The notes beneath the pieces were generated by a model. That model ran no database searches. It was not told the DNA's origin and saw only the letters and a list, made by a program, of their open reading frames with translations. The position numbers and the translations under genes were made by a program. Positions 1 to 12,300 of a stretch of DNA of 64,000 nt are shown piece by piece. Source of the stretch: Stercorarius parasiticus (lineage: Eukaryota > Chordata > Aves > Charadriiformes > Stercorariidae); NCBI GenBank assembly GCA_013396915.1, contig VWZL01004634.1, positions 62,001 through 126,000 on the forward strand. Direction: 5' to 3'. The first letter of the stretch is position 1. Every line of letters begins with the position of its first letter.

Positions 1-2860
1 CATACCTAGACTTCAAGGAAAAGTACACCTAAAGAGCAAAAACCATATAGCACTTACAATTTCCTGGTGAATAGTCCAAATTCCTACAGCTGAAAAACTT
101 GAAGCTTTGTAATCCATCCCTTTTCCAATGGAACTATTTACTTATTCTCTCAGACAGTCCAACAATTGCAATTATTCAGTTACATTTCATATTTAAAAAA
201 ATTATGTGCCTATAACAGTAATTAGTCTCATAAAATATATTATGCTTTTGCTTGGACCCTGCCCACTTCTATACCGTTGCAACTACAACACAGCTACAAC
301 TTCACCATAAAATGCAATTGTTTCACTTGTCTGTGGTGAGATGTGATGGGGAAACTCTGATGGTGAGAGTCAACATCTCCTGATGGAAAAACATAGGAGA
401 AAAGGATTCTTAAGTAGGTGATTCAATCAGATACTGTCATATTCCTGAGGATCTGTAGGCAGTGACAATTTACCAGCTATTCTTTAAGGTACAGGAAACA
501 ATACAATAGAGAATAACTCTTCCCATTCAAGTATCACGCTGAGCTGTTGCAGTATCGCTTTTGTTACAGGCAGACAGTTCCCCAAACCAAAAGCTGTTGA
601 CCAATTCCATTACTGAGAAGAGTTTCTGACTCCACATTAACTCAACATTACAGAACTACATTTTGGAAAGAGTGTAGGATCTTTGTGGGGTGTTTATTGT
701 CTGTTAAGCTAGGGGATAAGCTTACTTATGGCCCTGACATCTGATCATGAGAGCATATATGAATTTCAATATTGAAAATATTAAAGATGAAAGTAGAGAT
801 TCCTCATCTGCTAGACACAAAAAACACAAAGCAAAAATCATTATTAACTGATATGTTTGAGAAACTATGTGGCAGCTATAACCCTGCAGCTGTTATTGAT
901 CTTGGCAGTTAGAGGTTTAATATTGATTAGAAACTGATATACCACTGATATGCACATATCCATTTCTCTCAGAATATATGTCTCATCTTTTTTCTCTAGG
1001 TTCATCTCTAGAGCAAAGATCTCAGAGTTCAATGAGCTACTCAATAGTAGGTTCTGCATCCCACAGCTCTTCTTTAGTGCAGCCTCTTCCAAATTGGTGA
1101 TGGAAAGGCAGTGCCTTTGAACTTACAGTGAACATATATATATCTGCAGAGTGTAAGGATTGACCATAAGTAGGAAGCTCACATTTGGGAGAAAAAAAAA
1201 AAATAGAAGAAAAATTAAACGAGGCTGTAAAAATCATTTTTCCAGATCAAAAAAACCCCACCCACTATTGTAAATAATAATAAGAGAAGCCAGCATGTAA
1301 ATGGAGACACTGACTTATGATTGCTGTTACTAATTGGGGCCAAGACAAAAGGCTGTTAAAAGAGCTAGTCCTCTGCTCAGCAAAGAAGAGATATTTAAGG
1401 ATCAAACCTCTTCTCACAAGTAATGCTGGCATACACAAGTTTAAACTATCTGTGACAAATACATCAGTGGACATTGAGATTGTTCAGCTGTGGGTGACTT
1501 GCAGGTTTTGAGAAGATGGGGAGAGACACGTAAATCCAGTGACTTAATGCTTCGGTAAGAAGGTCAATTAGCCCATGCTGGTGTCCATGTCCTGTGCCTG
1601 AAGTAGCTCGGAGGGCTTGGCCTGCCTTGGTCTGATCCATTGTCCGCACTGGGAGCTTCTGCCTCTATGGAATGGAGCCCCTGGTCTCTTTGTACGTGAG
1701 ACTTGCAGCCTTCAAGCTGCCATTTGTGTGCTGTTCCAAGGGCTTACTGGCTTTTTGAAACAGCCTCAGACTCTTATTTTTACCAGTCACAGTTGCAGAA
1801 ATGAAGGACTTGAGGATCATTACTTCAGTTCTCCAGCTATGAGTAGCTACTCTAGAGTCTGAAGAAGAAAACATACATAACCAAGTGCATTAAGCAGCTG
1901 CTGTGTAGCGATTGCCACTCATTTTTGACGGAGGATTTTTGTTTCTTTGTTTGTGTTTAAGAGGTGCGATAATTTATTTTTAGCACAGTAGTGTTTAATT
2001 TTTCCATTGGCTGACTTCTTTAGGAAAGTGTAACAAATGTAGTTATCATTCTCTGGCATCCTGAGACAAGTGCCTGGCTGTTTCCATATCGCTACTGGCA
2101 TCTGAGACTGATGGGAGATTTGGGCCTGTTGTTAAGTTACATACATAAGCTTAAAATCTCCTACGTGAGTTTAGGGGTTTTCACGTGTTTGAGCACCTAG
2201 GGTTGATTCAAAGCGACTTTGATGGAACAAGCAGGCTTTATGCATTAGATATGAAAGGCATTTGAATAAATTCCAGTTCAGTATTTAAGTCTGGCATTTT
2301 CAAGATTTACTCTTAGCTCACTTCCTTTCAAGAAAATTGTGACTGTGCTTTACCCAGCTTTTCAAGCATTTCCAGAGAAATACCTTTGGAGAAAAGAAAT
2401 CTGGCTAAAGAATGTACTTGATTTCTTTACTTATTCACAGTTTCAGCAACAAATCCAGGCAGCTTTTTATTTTTAACCTCTTCAGGGCTGAATTTGTCAG
2501 AAAGTTCAGTCATAGCCCACGGAGTTTCATTTACTGATCTCTAACATTTTTGACTGGCATAGATGTAATCTTATTAGGGTATCCAGGGAGATTGATACGC
2601 AGAGGGAAGTAGCATCTATTGTTTACTTGTACTATATGTTGAGATAATCTGTGAAGCCCTAGTGGAGTTGTAGCTCTGAACATGCTGATCGGAAGCATTA
2701 AGGAAATTAACATAAAGCTCTATTAATGGCTTAAGGGAATCTGACTAAACAAACAAGGCCACACTGAGCAATAAATGTGAGTCTCAGACTGCATGACTTT
2801 CCTCATAACTACTCTAATTAATTGCTACAAAAGATTAATTTTATAATACAGCATGGATAT
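1..2860. other. Unique AT-rich sequence, no gene recognised
   Basis: About 2.9 kb of AT-rich, CpG-poor sequence. Open frames on both strands are 60-80 codons, overlap one another and show no recognisable domain. There is a short TA run near 1136 and an A run near 1193-1203. I see no repeat family, RNA gene or convincing exon. Confidence 0.5.
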
Positions 2861-2867
2861 CAAAGGG

Positions 2868-2945
2868 AATGGCTTAGTGATTTAAGTGTTATGTGTCTCC
2901 CTGGGAGATGCAGGTTCAGTTCTTCATGCAGCTGTTGTCAGCCTT
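2868..2945 (+). repeat. Diverged tRNA-like SINE relic
   Basis: The segment has a tRNA-like layout. A 'GGCTTAGTGATTTAAGTG' block (2871-2888) resembles a polymerase III A-box region, and 'GGTTCAGTTCT' about 40 bases later resembles a B box. Similar tRNA-derived heads are widespread as old SINE relics in amniotes. It is not a functional tRNA: no acceptor stem or anticodon arm pairs properly. The 3' limit is a guess, and the family name cannot be fixed by eye. Confidence 0.35.
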
Positions 2946-3021
2946 CCAAAATATAATAGCTAAAATGAATTTCTTGTATTTTACTGCTAGAATGTCTATG
3001 GAATAAAGACCTTGGCCTTTC

Positions 3022-3085
3022 TTCCGCTGAAGTCAGTGGCAGGGTTGCTATTAATTTCAGAAGAAGCAGAAGTAGGTCCACAAAC
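3022..3085. repeat. Ancient palindromic amniote repeat relic
   Basis: It contains 'CTGAAGTCAGTGGCAGGG' followed by 'TTAATTTCAG'. This resembles the recurrent 'ttgaagtcaatgg ... attgacttcagtgg' inverted arms of an old dispersed repeat common in turtles, crocodilians and birds. The copy is degraded and the boundaries are approximate. It appears to be one of several relatives in this window (see 4360, 18310, 19331, 35021, 60119). Membership is inferred from remembered sequence style, not from an alignment. Confidence 0.4.
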
Positions 3086-3089
3086 ATTA

Positions 3090-4355
3090 AAAAGAAATTC
3101 TGCTTTGAAACTATCTTCACACTTTTTCATACATTTAAAACCACATTTTCATACACAGAATATCCTTGCCGAAACCCTGCTTTACAGCAATGGTCTGGCT
3201 ATACATGATTACATGAGCTCCGTACAACTTCTTTACAAACTCACAAGTTGGATGTATAATTAGCTGAAATTGATTGCATTGGTTTCTGAATCAAGATGTG
3301 TCAGAATTGTGATTTAGTGTGCTTGGAAGTGCAACAGAGCAGGACCCTATCTAAGCTAATAAAATTTCTTGTGAAATACGCTAAATGAGATGACTGTATA
3401 GACTGCCTTTGCACGGCCTCTCCTTTGGTCACTAGTTAATTCTGCCCTAGTGCAGAAAAGAAAAGTGAACTGGGGTTTCCTGGAGGAGTTTGAACCTGAT
3501 AAGCACCTTCTTTTTGGACTGAACTAAAGGACTTCCATGACACTTATTTATATGGTGCTCTGTTGCTGCATATAATCCTGTATATAGGAGTCCAAACTGG
3601 AACTTTCAGGTTAGAGGACAGAGCAATTGTCTGAGGCACATGGAACGGGACTCGTACCATTATTTGCTTCCAGTCTAGTTGTTTGTCTGAGACAATTAGC
3701 TTGGCTCCCTTCATGATCTGGCGAGAAAAATATGCACTTTTCAGGTGAAATTCTGCCTTCAAGACTTACTTTTTAGGAGAAGGTGGATGGCACCCAGACT
3801 GTCTCAGGAGTATCTCTACTTTTGGTTATATGAATCCCAACTACAATCAATCTGTTGCTTTAAATAGTTGACAGTATTGCCTCTCAGTGCCACAACTGAG
3901 CCCTGTAATATCTAACATGAATGGTTTTAGTGGCAGCAAATACAAGACAACATGACTTTGATTAGTCCCAGTGAAGGACATGAAGCTAAGTCACATAATT
4001 TTGTATTCGCAAGGCCATGCACATGGGGAGTGTGCTAATAGCTCAGCTGAGGTATGATACCCTAACTGTACATCTGAGCCCAAAGGGTCACCAGACGGGC
4101 TTGTTAATCACTTCAGTGAAGAACCGTGAAGCAGAACAATGTCCTTCTACTTGTAGATCTTGGCTGAAGGTGTTCTTATTTGATGGCTGGCCTGATCTTT
4201 CCTCTCCAAAATCTTGTGAATGGAATCCAATAATTATTCTTGGTTTATTTTGACAAGTGTTTCCATTGCTTCCCCCTCACTTAATATTTATCTACCTGAG
4301 CCAAGTTGGAGGCTTATGTTGTAAAGAAAATGAATGGTAAAGTAAGACTCTGCAT
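3090..4355. other. Unique sequence, nothing recognised
   Basis: AT-rich non-coding DNA. The longest open frames, around 3.0-3.3 kb and 4.0-4.25 kb on the plus strand and 3.54-3.76 kb on the minus strand, are under 85 codons and have no recognisable motif or good splice context. Confidence 0.45.
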
Positions 4356-4359
4356 TCAG

Positions 4360-4422
4360 AATTAGGAACCTAACTAGGTGACCTGATTTTCAAAAATGCC
4401 AATTGCCCAGAAAAGACTTCCA
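4360..4422. repeat. Ancient dispersed repeat relic
   Basis: The stretch 'GGTGACCTGATTTTCAAAAA' followed by 'TGCCAATTGCCCAGAA' matches the style of an old amniote repeat whose arms read 'cctgattttcaaaagtgctgagcaccca'. Upstream 'AGGAACCTAACTAGGTG' fits the adjoining part of the same element. It is heavily diverged with approximate ends, and may be related to the other palindromic relics in this window. Confidence 0.4.
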
Positions 4423-4461
4423 GCTCTAGAGACCATTAAAAAGATCTTAGCTTTATAACTG

Positions 4462-4562
4462 TTATTACAGTTATTATTTATGATATGTATTGCAGTAGTA
4501 CCCTGGCAACAGACAAAGACCCATTGTGCAAGGCACTGTACGACCACAGAGACAAAAGTTAC
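4462..4562 (+). repeat. Ancient amniote interspersed repeat fragment
   Basis: The order 'ATTATTTATGATATGTATTG', 'CAGTAGTACCCTGGCAAC', 'CCCATTGTGCAAGGCACTGT' and 'ACCACAGAGACAAAAG' follows a repeat seen abundantly in turtle and crocodilian DNA and as relics in birds. That repeat reads roughly: TTATTTGTAT, then a short spacer, 'CCCATTGTGCTAGGCGCTGT', then 'acaaacacagaacaaaaag'. It is a diverged 5' fragment on the plus strand. I cannot assign the transposon class by eye. Confidence 0.5.
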
Positions 4563-4569
4563 ACGGATT

Positions 4570-5265
4570 AAAATTCCAACTGCCTATTCTGTGCTGGAAA
4601 CAAACTCAGAATATGCACACCTCACACAGCCAACCCCTCTTTGGAAAATGTCTGTCAGCTATTCAGAGGTCCTACTTTTAAAATGAGTCAGTCAACCAGT
4701 AGCCTTCTGCAGGGCAGAAGAAGAGCCAAGAAGCTCTCTCCTGTCCACTCCATCATTTCTGAGACCCCTCTGGACACCATTTAGGGATCCTCTCTGTTGC
4801 TCTCCATCCCCAGGCAGGTCACACAGCCACTCAGGATAAGCCCAGCCAGCTCTCACCATGCAGCACTAATAGCTTTGGCTGAAGTGACAGGTCCTCTTAT
4901 TTGTGGCTGTTTCTGTGCCTTTCACGCCTGATCAAAAATGTTTACAAAGGTGCAGTCAGGGGATGAAGGTGGGGGGAGCAGAAGAAAAGAAATCCAATTT
5001 TGTTTGGAAACAGTTTCAGAGCTTAATTAGTAAGGAGGGAGGTAGGAAGGGGGGCTGAACAGGTGGTGTATTATTCTGCCAGGGATCTTCAAAAGGGAGG
5101 GAGTGCATATTGTTAGTTTGCTGCAGAATGAAAAATGAGAAGTTCGACGGTACCTGGATACTTAAGAGCAGGTGAGCTCCCGCAGTAAGGTCAGAGTTAT
5201 ACACACATACACACTCAAAAAATCTGCATAGGAAAAAAATAATTTTTCCTTTTTGCCCACAAGGG
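4570..5265. other. Unique sequence with a G-rich low-complexity tract
   Basis: No gene. A GGGAGG/GGAAGG purine tract lies at about 5032-5057. A short segment at 5127-5171 has a good acceptor (TTTGCTGCAG) and donor (CAG/GTGAGC) and one open frame of 15 codons, too short to support as an exon. Confidence 0.4.
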
Positions 5266-5269
5266 GACA

Positions 5270-5520
5270 GATCCCAGCTCTGCCTCAGAGATTTACATGG
5301 ATTCATATTCATTACATTAGCAGTAGCCACATTTAGCAGCGATTCCCAAAGGAGCAGGAAAATTATGGCCTCGAAGAAAGCTGCCACATTTCAAACTCTC
5401 CAGCTGTGCCTTGCCACCATTGCTACATTCCACTGCCAAATGCAATAATTTATGAATTTGTCTTTTTCATCTGCAAAAAATGTTAATTTACCGAATGAAG
5501 AGAAGAATAGGAAAGGACTA
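5270..5520. other. Candidate conserved non-coding block
   Basis: This stretch lacks repeats and has dense homeodomain/POU-like AT motifs, for example 'ATTCATATTCATTACATTAG' near 5303 and 'AATGCAATAATTTATGAATT' near 5440, with mixed-composition sequence between them. Such texture is typical of conserved enhancers in gene deserts. Conservation cannot be seen from one sequence, so this is a composition-based guess. The long minus-strand frame across 5016-5387 has no coding signature. Confidence 0.2.
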
Positions 5521-5524
5521 ACAT

Positions 5525-7080
5525 GCTTAGAAAAGGAATGTCTGCATTTTCTTTTAACTACTTTATTTCTCAGATGCTGTAAATGTTATTTGTGTTCACA
5601 AGATCATTATTATTTTGGATTAGATACTTAAAAGAAAGCAGGGGTGTCAGCACATAGAGCGTCTCAGCTTACAAAAGAGTCATTCCAAAGAGATGGTAGC
5701 CCAGCAAGACCACTATAGAGTTTGAATAAATAGAGAATGAATTATGAATGGTAATGATTTTTTTGGTTTATTTAAGTACTGAGCATGTGTCATGAAAGAA
5801 TAATAGATATTGCAGTTGTTTCAAAAAAGCTATTTTATGTTGCATTGGATGGAACTGTGTACATATACATCTGTTCTGGCAAGGCAGACTAGGACCCATA
5901 CATTTTTTTTGGTGAAATTACTAGGGTAAAGGAAAGTCCTTGTAAGTTCTCTGACACCTAAAGGAGAAAAGTTTATTCCTAATTAAATAATTCCCCCTCC
6001 CTCAGCATTATTGCTGAAAGCATCATGCAGAGCTATCTATGGAACCACTGAAAGAGTTGACTTTTGCAGGCTGAAAAACATGTGTGTAATAGTCTTACTC
6101 ATGGTTTGATTCAGTTTCACAGTGTTTCTGTCTTCAGTCTAAGGGAAACAAATCGCACTGCATCCATTTTTGGATTTTATGGAATTTCTTAAGATGGGAG
6201 ATTATAAGCACCATTTCCCGTAAAAGTTCTGTACCTTGCCAGGCACCAGCTTGATAGAGTCCAAGAGCAGCTCTGCCAAGGCTTTCTTACATTATAGTTT
6301 AATAAGTAAGTTCAGCAGTATCACTGAGATGCAGAATAAGCCCTTTCTAATTCAAAGAGGTTTGCTACTTTGGTGTTGAAAGGAATGAAGATCCTGCTCA
6401 AGTGGTTAACATCCAGGAATATGTGCCAGCAGATCAGCAGGTAGAGCTGTATTAAAACCTTTATGTCCTCCTTCGTGAAACCAGGCATTTATAATGTTGA
6501 CTAATTCTGGTATCTTCCCCCTGGTGCTCAATGTTTCCTAATTTTATGGGCTACTTAATGAAGCAAATTCTCCATTAGTTTTAAAAATATCTCTATCTTT
6601 TAATGCCAGGGGCTGGCTTTTCAAAATTATGCCTGCCTGGACCAAAGGCTCTTGCTCTGTTGGCAAAGTGAAGGCAAGGCACTCACAGAAGGAAATAATC
6701 AGCTAAAGCCTCCAGAAAGAAAAGGAACATTTTGTACCTTGCTTAGGGAAAACAAACTGTATGGCATGAAAAAACAGCTCTTTGTGGAGACTCTGCCCAT
6801 CTTGTTCTGCAGAAAGGCAATGTAGATTAACAGTCTGAGAGGAGACGGGATCCCTCCTGTAGGCTCTGTCCTGACACCCTTGGCACCACAGGTAAGAGGA
6901 GCCAGCGTGCTGTCCTTGTTGCATGCTGCCTGCGGCTTAGCAACCAGGTGGCATCTAGGAGCAAGGACCTCAAGTCCCTTGTGGGCAGGCAGAAGGTGTT
7001 TTGTTGTGAGTCAAGGGGTAGGCTGGCATTGTGGCCTGCCTCATGGGGCTTAGTCAACACTGAATTCTCTAAATATCTCC
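5525..7080. other. Unique sequence, no gene recognised
   Basis: AT-rich non-coding DNA. A strong donor-like site (CACAG/GTAAGAG) at 6891/6892 has an acceptor-like TTGTTCTGCAG about 80 bases upstream. All three frames between them contain stops, so at most it is a non-coding exon. Confidence 0.4.
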
Positions 7081-7084
7081 TAGG

Positions 7085-7275
7085 TTCCTTGGCCAGTAAC
7101 GAAAGGAACAAAACAGTTGTGGTTTCGTGTCCTCCCTCAGCAAGTCATTCCAGTATCTAGTGATCCTTCTCGTTAAACGATTCCCTTTATTTCACTTCAG
7201 GGTTTCTTCTGTTCGCTTTGTGCTAGTCCTTTTCCTTGCTCCCATACTGAAAATAATGATCTCCTGGCCTTCCAA
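7085..7275 (-). mobile_element. Old CR1-like LINE fragment
   Basis: Read on the plus strand, 'CATTCCAGTATCTAGTGATC', 'CTTCTCGTTAAACGATTCCC' and 'TTTATTTCACTTCAGGGTTT' follow the order seen in reverse-oriented CR1 3' regions: the 'ccattccaatgcctaac', 'cgttaggaag' and 'tcctaatgtcc' blocks. The copy is very diverged, lacks a clear tail and is called by general resemblance only. Boundaries are approximate. Confidence 0.35.
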
Positions 7276-7365
7276 CTTTGTTTGCTGCTAGTATTTAGGG
7301 ACTGTGAACCAAAGTCTGCTTTTACTTATAAGCCTTTCATAATGCTGCTGATTTTAGTCACGGTA

Positions 7366-7395
7366 TGTAGGATTTACACCAGTGTAAATGAAATC
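7366..7395. repeat. Short palindrome from an old repeat
   Basis: TTTACAC-CA-GTGTAAA (about 7373-7388) is a perfect inverted repeat with 7-base arms and a two-base centre, followed by TGAAATCA. The motif occurs at the centre of an old dispersed amniote repeat. It may also be a chance palindrome. Confidence 0.3.
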
Positions 7396-7399
7396 AGTA

Positions 7400-9035
7400 C
7401 ATGACCCATGACAGGGGCTCCTTAGCGGTCTTTTTTCTAGGCTGTGCAAATTAATTTTTCTTGAGTCTCCTCTCAGGATAGCATAAATTATGAGGCAAAA
7501 GCCGGTAATTCACTGCTAGCCGAGCAGCAGTAACTCCCCCTCTACCACTTTCCTGCCAAAATTATGGGAGAATAGCTGGTGATCTCAGCTCATATTTGCA
7601 TGGCATGAACACGAACAAGACAGAAAAATGCTGGCTCAGGTGGCACAAAATACATGTACCCATTGTTGCCACTGCCTTGCTTCCAAAGTGGGGAAGTGCA
7701 TTGGAGAGCAAAGGGGCACTGGCTGTGCCCTCTTGCTTCTTGGTCCCTTTTAATGTGCAAAGGGAAGTCAATTAATGTCACATAGAAATTGTGTGCTGAG
7801 GAATGCACAAAATATTGTGCTGAGTGTTCCTAGTTGCTGAAATTACATCATCAAGGCTTCTTTTTTTCCTTCCTCTTCTTTGATTCAAGAGCTCTCTGTG
7901 TAAATATTAACTATAGCTATCAAGAGGCAGAGGAGAGTTTCAAGAGACCTGGCCATTGGATGTCAACCCGTTAAATCATGATAATATTTCTTCTTGCACT
8001 GTGTTCTAAAGGTTATGCCTGCGCTCGCCCCACACAGAGACTGATGCCTGATGGGAGCCTTAAAAACCGCAAAGCTCGTCCTTCCTTTTGGTCTGAGGGC
8101 TACATCTGCAGATGGTGAGACTGTCTGTGACTCCCTCTGGCTTCTCACCAGCCATGCATCAGGCACCCCCTCAGAAGAGCTGGAGTGGCTCAGGTGTCAA
8201 AGAGCAGAGCTTGAGAGACAAGAAGCCAGCAAACCCACTCACCATTTCACAGCAGCAACGTCACTGCATAGGCTGCTGGATCAGATGGTAAAAGAAAAGA
8301 AGCTGGCAGATGACTGTTTTGGCTGACACACTGCTTGTTGTGTTGAAGTCAGACCAACCCAGCTGCTGAAGATGCTCCTGGCTTCTAGCACAAATCCAGT
8401 AATTCCTTGCGTTATGCAGGTGGGAGATTACAGCAGGCTGGATTTTCCAGTTGTTTTGGCAACTGCTCAGCTCCATTTCTTTTTGCTAATGTATCGTCAT
8501 GCTTTTGAAATACATTTAGCCTTCTTTATTGGCTTCCTAATGTAGAAGTATTATTATATTTGCCTCCATACATATATATATATATATATATGCCCCTTCA
8601 TATTGGGCAACAACTAAAGATTTTCATGTTGAGATTCAGCCCTTATTCTCTGCTGAACTGTGAGAGTGAGTTACTACCTTGTAAGTGACTCACAGGTATT
8701 TATTATCCTGTGTATAAAGGTCAGGTTTTAATGTTCTGTGTGATATATGGACATGGCTCAAGATCAGGCAGTCCTGAATGATAGATCTTAAATTATGATC
8801 TAGTGGAAGAGGAAAGAAATAAGAAATCACAACTTTTGTTAAACAAGCCTGAAAAAACACTTGGACATATGTGAGCTGGTGGTGGAAACCTGCCAATTTC
8901 AGAGGCTGGTTTGCTAAGCCATAGTATTGTGGCTCATAGAGGCCAGCTTAGAGAACTGCGATGAAATTTTTAAAAGCCAGATTCATGTCTTTGCTTGCTT
9001 CCTGCTAAAGTCTCTTGCTGTGGAGAGACGCAGTG
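7400..9035. other. Unique sequence, no gene recognised
   Basis: No supported gene. The 91-codon plus-strand frame at 8051-8326 is GC-richer than its surroundings but shows no domain, and a strong acceptor is not evident at its left edge. A TA microsatellite lies inside (listed separately). Confidence 0.4.
8572..8591. repeat. (TA)10 microsatellite
   Basis: Uninterrupted alternating AT of 20 bases, flanked by CCATAC and GCCCC. It is a self-complementary simple repeat, likely length-polymorphic. Confidence 0.9.
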
Positions 9036-9040
9036 TTAAT

Positions 9041-9395
9041 AGAATCATAGAATCATTTAGGTTGGAAAAGACCTTTAAGGTCATCAAGTCCAACCATAAA
9101 CCTAACGCTGCCAAGTCCCCCATTAAACCATGTCTCTTAGCACTACATCTACATATCTTTTCAATACCTACAGGGATGGTGACTCAACCACTTCCCTGGG
9201 CAGCCTGTTCCAATGCTTGATAACCCTTTCAGTGAAGAATTATTTCCTAATATCCAACCTAAATCTCCCCTGGTGCAACTTAAGGCCATTTCCTCTCATC
9301 CTATCACTTGTTACTTGGGAGAAGAGACTGATCCCCACCTCGCTACAACCTCCTTTCAGATAGTTGTAGAGAGTGATAAGATCTCCCCTGGTCCT
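9041..9395 (-). mobile_element. CR1 LINE, 3' fragment, reverse orientation
   Basis: The plus strand starts with 'AGAATCATAGAATCATTTAG', the reverse complement of the CR1 octamer tail. 'GTTGGAAAAGACCTTTAAGG' and 'TCATCAAGTCCAACCA', the conserved CR1 3' UTR, follow. Read on the minus strand, the upstream part encodes the end of ORF2, with peptides such as LYNYLKGGC and [17 protein letters not shown]. Similarity fades after about 9390, so the copy is strongly 5'-truncated, as most genomic CR1s are. ORF2 encodes the endonuclease/reverse transcriptase for target-primed retrotransposition; this copy is non-autonomous debris. Confidence 0.9.
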
Positions 9396-9399
9396 AGCA

Positions 9400-12300
9400 G
9401 AGCTGTTAGCAGACCCTAAAAGGAAACTTCTCAGGTGCCTTCTCCAATGCCAGGAAATCTCCAAATACCTTTCTGAGTGTGTCTTGGCATTCCCACATCT
9501 GCAGGGGACCTCTAGGCCACCTTACCTACACTTTTGCAACAGGACTGTCCTCAGGCGTCTTGCTCCCTTATGTATGCCTAGCTTTTAGGAATTGTTCTGT
9601 TGAGTGTCTCAGTAACTGGGTTACCTTTGTGGGACTTCATGCAAATGCACACCTTGTGATGCCAGTTCAGAAGGACATTGAGGTGGCAGAAGGCCAGCAG
9701 TGGCACTTCTCCACTCTCTGCTTTGAGGCAGGGCAGTGGTTACCAGAGGTGCACGAGAAGTTGGCTTTTGAGGGCAGAGGCAGGACTAGAGAATAACACA
9801 TCTCCTGGTGCTCCACCAGGTTGGCAGTCCCTACGAGAAGCTCTACCAGCAGCGTAATACAAAACAAGCAAGAACATTGTAGAGGAAAAAAAAGGTGAAA
9901 AATGGCTCAGAGCTGCCTGCCTTCCTCTCTTTCTGAGCTGTTCTAAGAGGGCGTTTCAACAATTGAAGATTTGACCACAGGCTTTATATTTTCAAAATGT
10001 TTTACACAGGCAGCCTACTTCACTCTCAAAGGGCTCTGAAAATATAAGGAATTTTATATGATTTTATATCTGATGAGAAGGACAACTGAAATTCTGCTAT
10101 TCTATTAATCTGCTTTTGATGCTGGAGACAATTAGCTCAAAACTTGCTCCGTAAGTTGTAGTTTTGGGTGTCAGCACCAATGTGCCCTAACTTTATTCAG
10201 AAATTAAAGACCTAAGAGGTATTGGCTATATATAGCTGTTGTGGGTTTGAGTATCTGGAAAAAAATACGGAACTGGAATAAAAAGTCATCTGTGATCTGT
10301 TTTAACCTGCAGTTCTCTGTATCCTCATATCTTTTTTTACCTGAGAATAGGAATTTTTTGTGGCTATTTATACCAGAGCCCTGATAAGCAAAGTGCAGAA
10401 GTGCATAATGTATCTAAGACTGGGCAAAATTTTATTGGATTTGGGAGCTGGGGCTTAAGCAGGAAACTGAGTGGCAATGATTTTAGTGACTTTCAGCTCT
10501 TAATGTAGATTTCTGCTACTGCACTTTCTCTATTCTGTTAGTAGCTATGGGGTTAGCGTGCGTTCATACTGCCATGAGGGAGAATAGTGTTTCATGCAAT
10601 TCTGTCTACTGTTGGGAAAGTGTGTTCTTTAGAAAATAATAATATGATTAAATGTGTGATCAGCATTTGACTGGAATAGTCCAAGTCCTGTTATTAATAG
10701 AAAAAATCCTACTTACTCTGTCATGTGTATGGAAATACACCTTTCTTTTAAACTGGAGAAGGAAATTGCAGTGATGATATTAGTTATTTAGACAGGGAAA
10801 TGTTAGCTGCTTACGGAGGCTTCCTGCCCCTTTCATTTTGGATACATTTTACAGATGTGGCCCTTGTTGATTTTAGTCTCAAATATTATTATTCAGATTT
10901 GATTTATGGTTATGATACTTCTGACACAGTAAAAGAATCAGAACTGAGAGTTATTAAAAAGTCATTTCTTGCTGGTTTTTAAGTAAAAAAAAAATTTTTT
11001 CTAAGTAATGTGGAAATTAAATATACCATAGGAATGACTGTTTTCCACTGTTGGCTAAGTTACCTTTTTATAACTATGACTTCTGTATACATGAGTTCCA
11101 AACCAGTGTCTTCATTTAAAAGCACATTTCTTGTCTCTTCACTATCTAGCTGACTTAGGTTATATTCCTTGTTCCAACTAAGTGAATAATTGTATTTCAG
11201 ATTGATTGTTGTGCACCCAGTATACAAAAAAAATCTACTATTTCTCCAAAATTGGTCTGAGAATTCAAAATAAAAAAGTGTTCAAAATAGCCTCAAAAAG
11301 TCAAAATCAGACTATATTTGATGAAAGCAAAACATGGGCATTCCTGAGTCCCAAGATTTTGATTTTTCTTTTAAATCAAATTGAATCAGAATGTTTTTCT
11401 GGCTCCACTTGAATGGCGCCTTTCAAATCTTATTTAGCATTTCACCATGACCGTGGTATGAATGTCTATGTGTGGGGCCATACCTGTCATTGTATACTGG
11501 GGGCGTCTGACTCCCTCCATGCCAGTCTGTAGGTGAGGATGTTGCATTGGAGAGATAATCTAAAAAAGGAGTCCAGCCTACAGAGAAGCAGGAATATTAA
11601 AAACCCAAATGCCAACTCCAATCAAGCATTGTAGCAATCAGCTGCACCCCCATTAATTTAAACTGAACCAAAATAACATATTTTCTCTTGATTGGGAAAA
11701 AACCCTACAACATTCCATGCAAACTGTCCTTGCCAACCTACAGACTTTGCTTTCATTTTCCTGTCAAAATGTTGTTGAAATGTTAAAAAAAATTTTGGAC
11801 CTAATTGTTACCTTTTTTCTCACAGATTCCAAGTAAACAGATAAACCTCATTCACTTCTTGTAGCAACTTTATGGCCCTGATCTGATGGTCCTGGTTACA
11901 GAAAAAATTTAATCCTTATAGCTACACTGACAGCTCTATTTAATCCACAAAAGTTAGCAAACACATATGCCCTGCCTAGATTTGTGAGAGGTCAGAAAGC
12001 CCCATGTAGCTATGATTTCTGTGAGTGCAGTGCGGTCGTACACAGCTGGCTTTGTCAGGGCCAGCCTGGCTGGTGTCTATAAAGTCTTGGGCCAGCATTG
12101 CACTGTATAGGGACTGCCTGAGCAGGTCCAGGGGAAGGAGAAAGGCCAATGGATGCAGAGAGAAAAGGCTGGAGGAGGATTTTGAAGGCCAGCTCCAGTG
12201 GTGATCCACAGTGCCTCTGAGCAACATTGATTTCACATTTTCAACACAATTCCCTTGATGAATCCCAGAGCATTCAAAGATTGTTGTTGCAGATGAGGAC

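Noticed and set aside
5127..5171. Tiny open segment reading FDGTW, reminiscent of a fatty-acid-binding-protein start
   Set aside because: Only 15 codons, preceded by an acceptor where FABP genes have an initial exon, and no further FABP exon is seen. Chance resemblance.
5016..5387. 123-codon minus-strand frame with a hydrophobic start
   Set aside because: The downstream half is low-complexity proline- and phenylalanine-rich sequence across a purine tract, and there is no family or splice support. It is not a convincing signal-peptide gene.
6939..6952. CTCF-like core AACCAGGTGGCATC
   Set aside because: It matches only the most degenerate part of the motif, and the flanking positions do not fit. 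Chance-level match.
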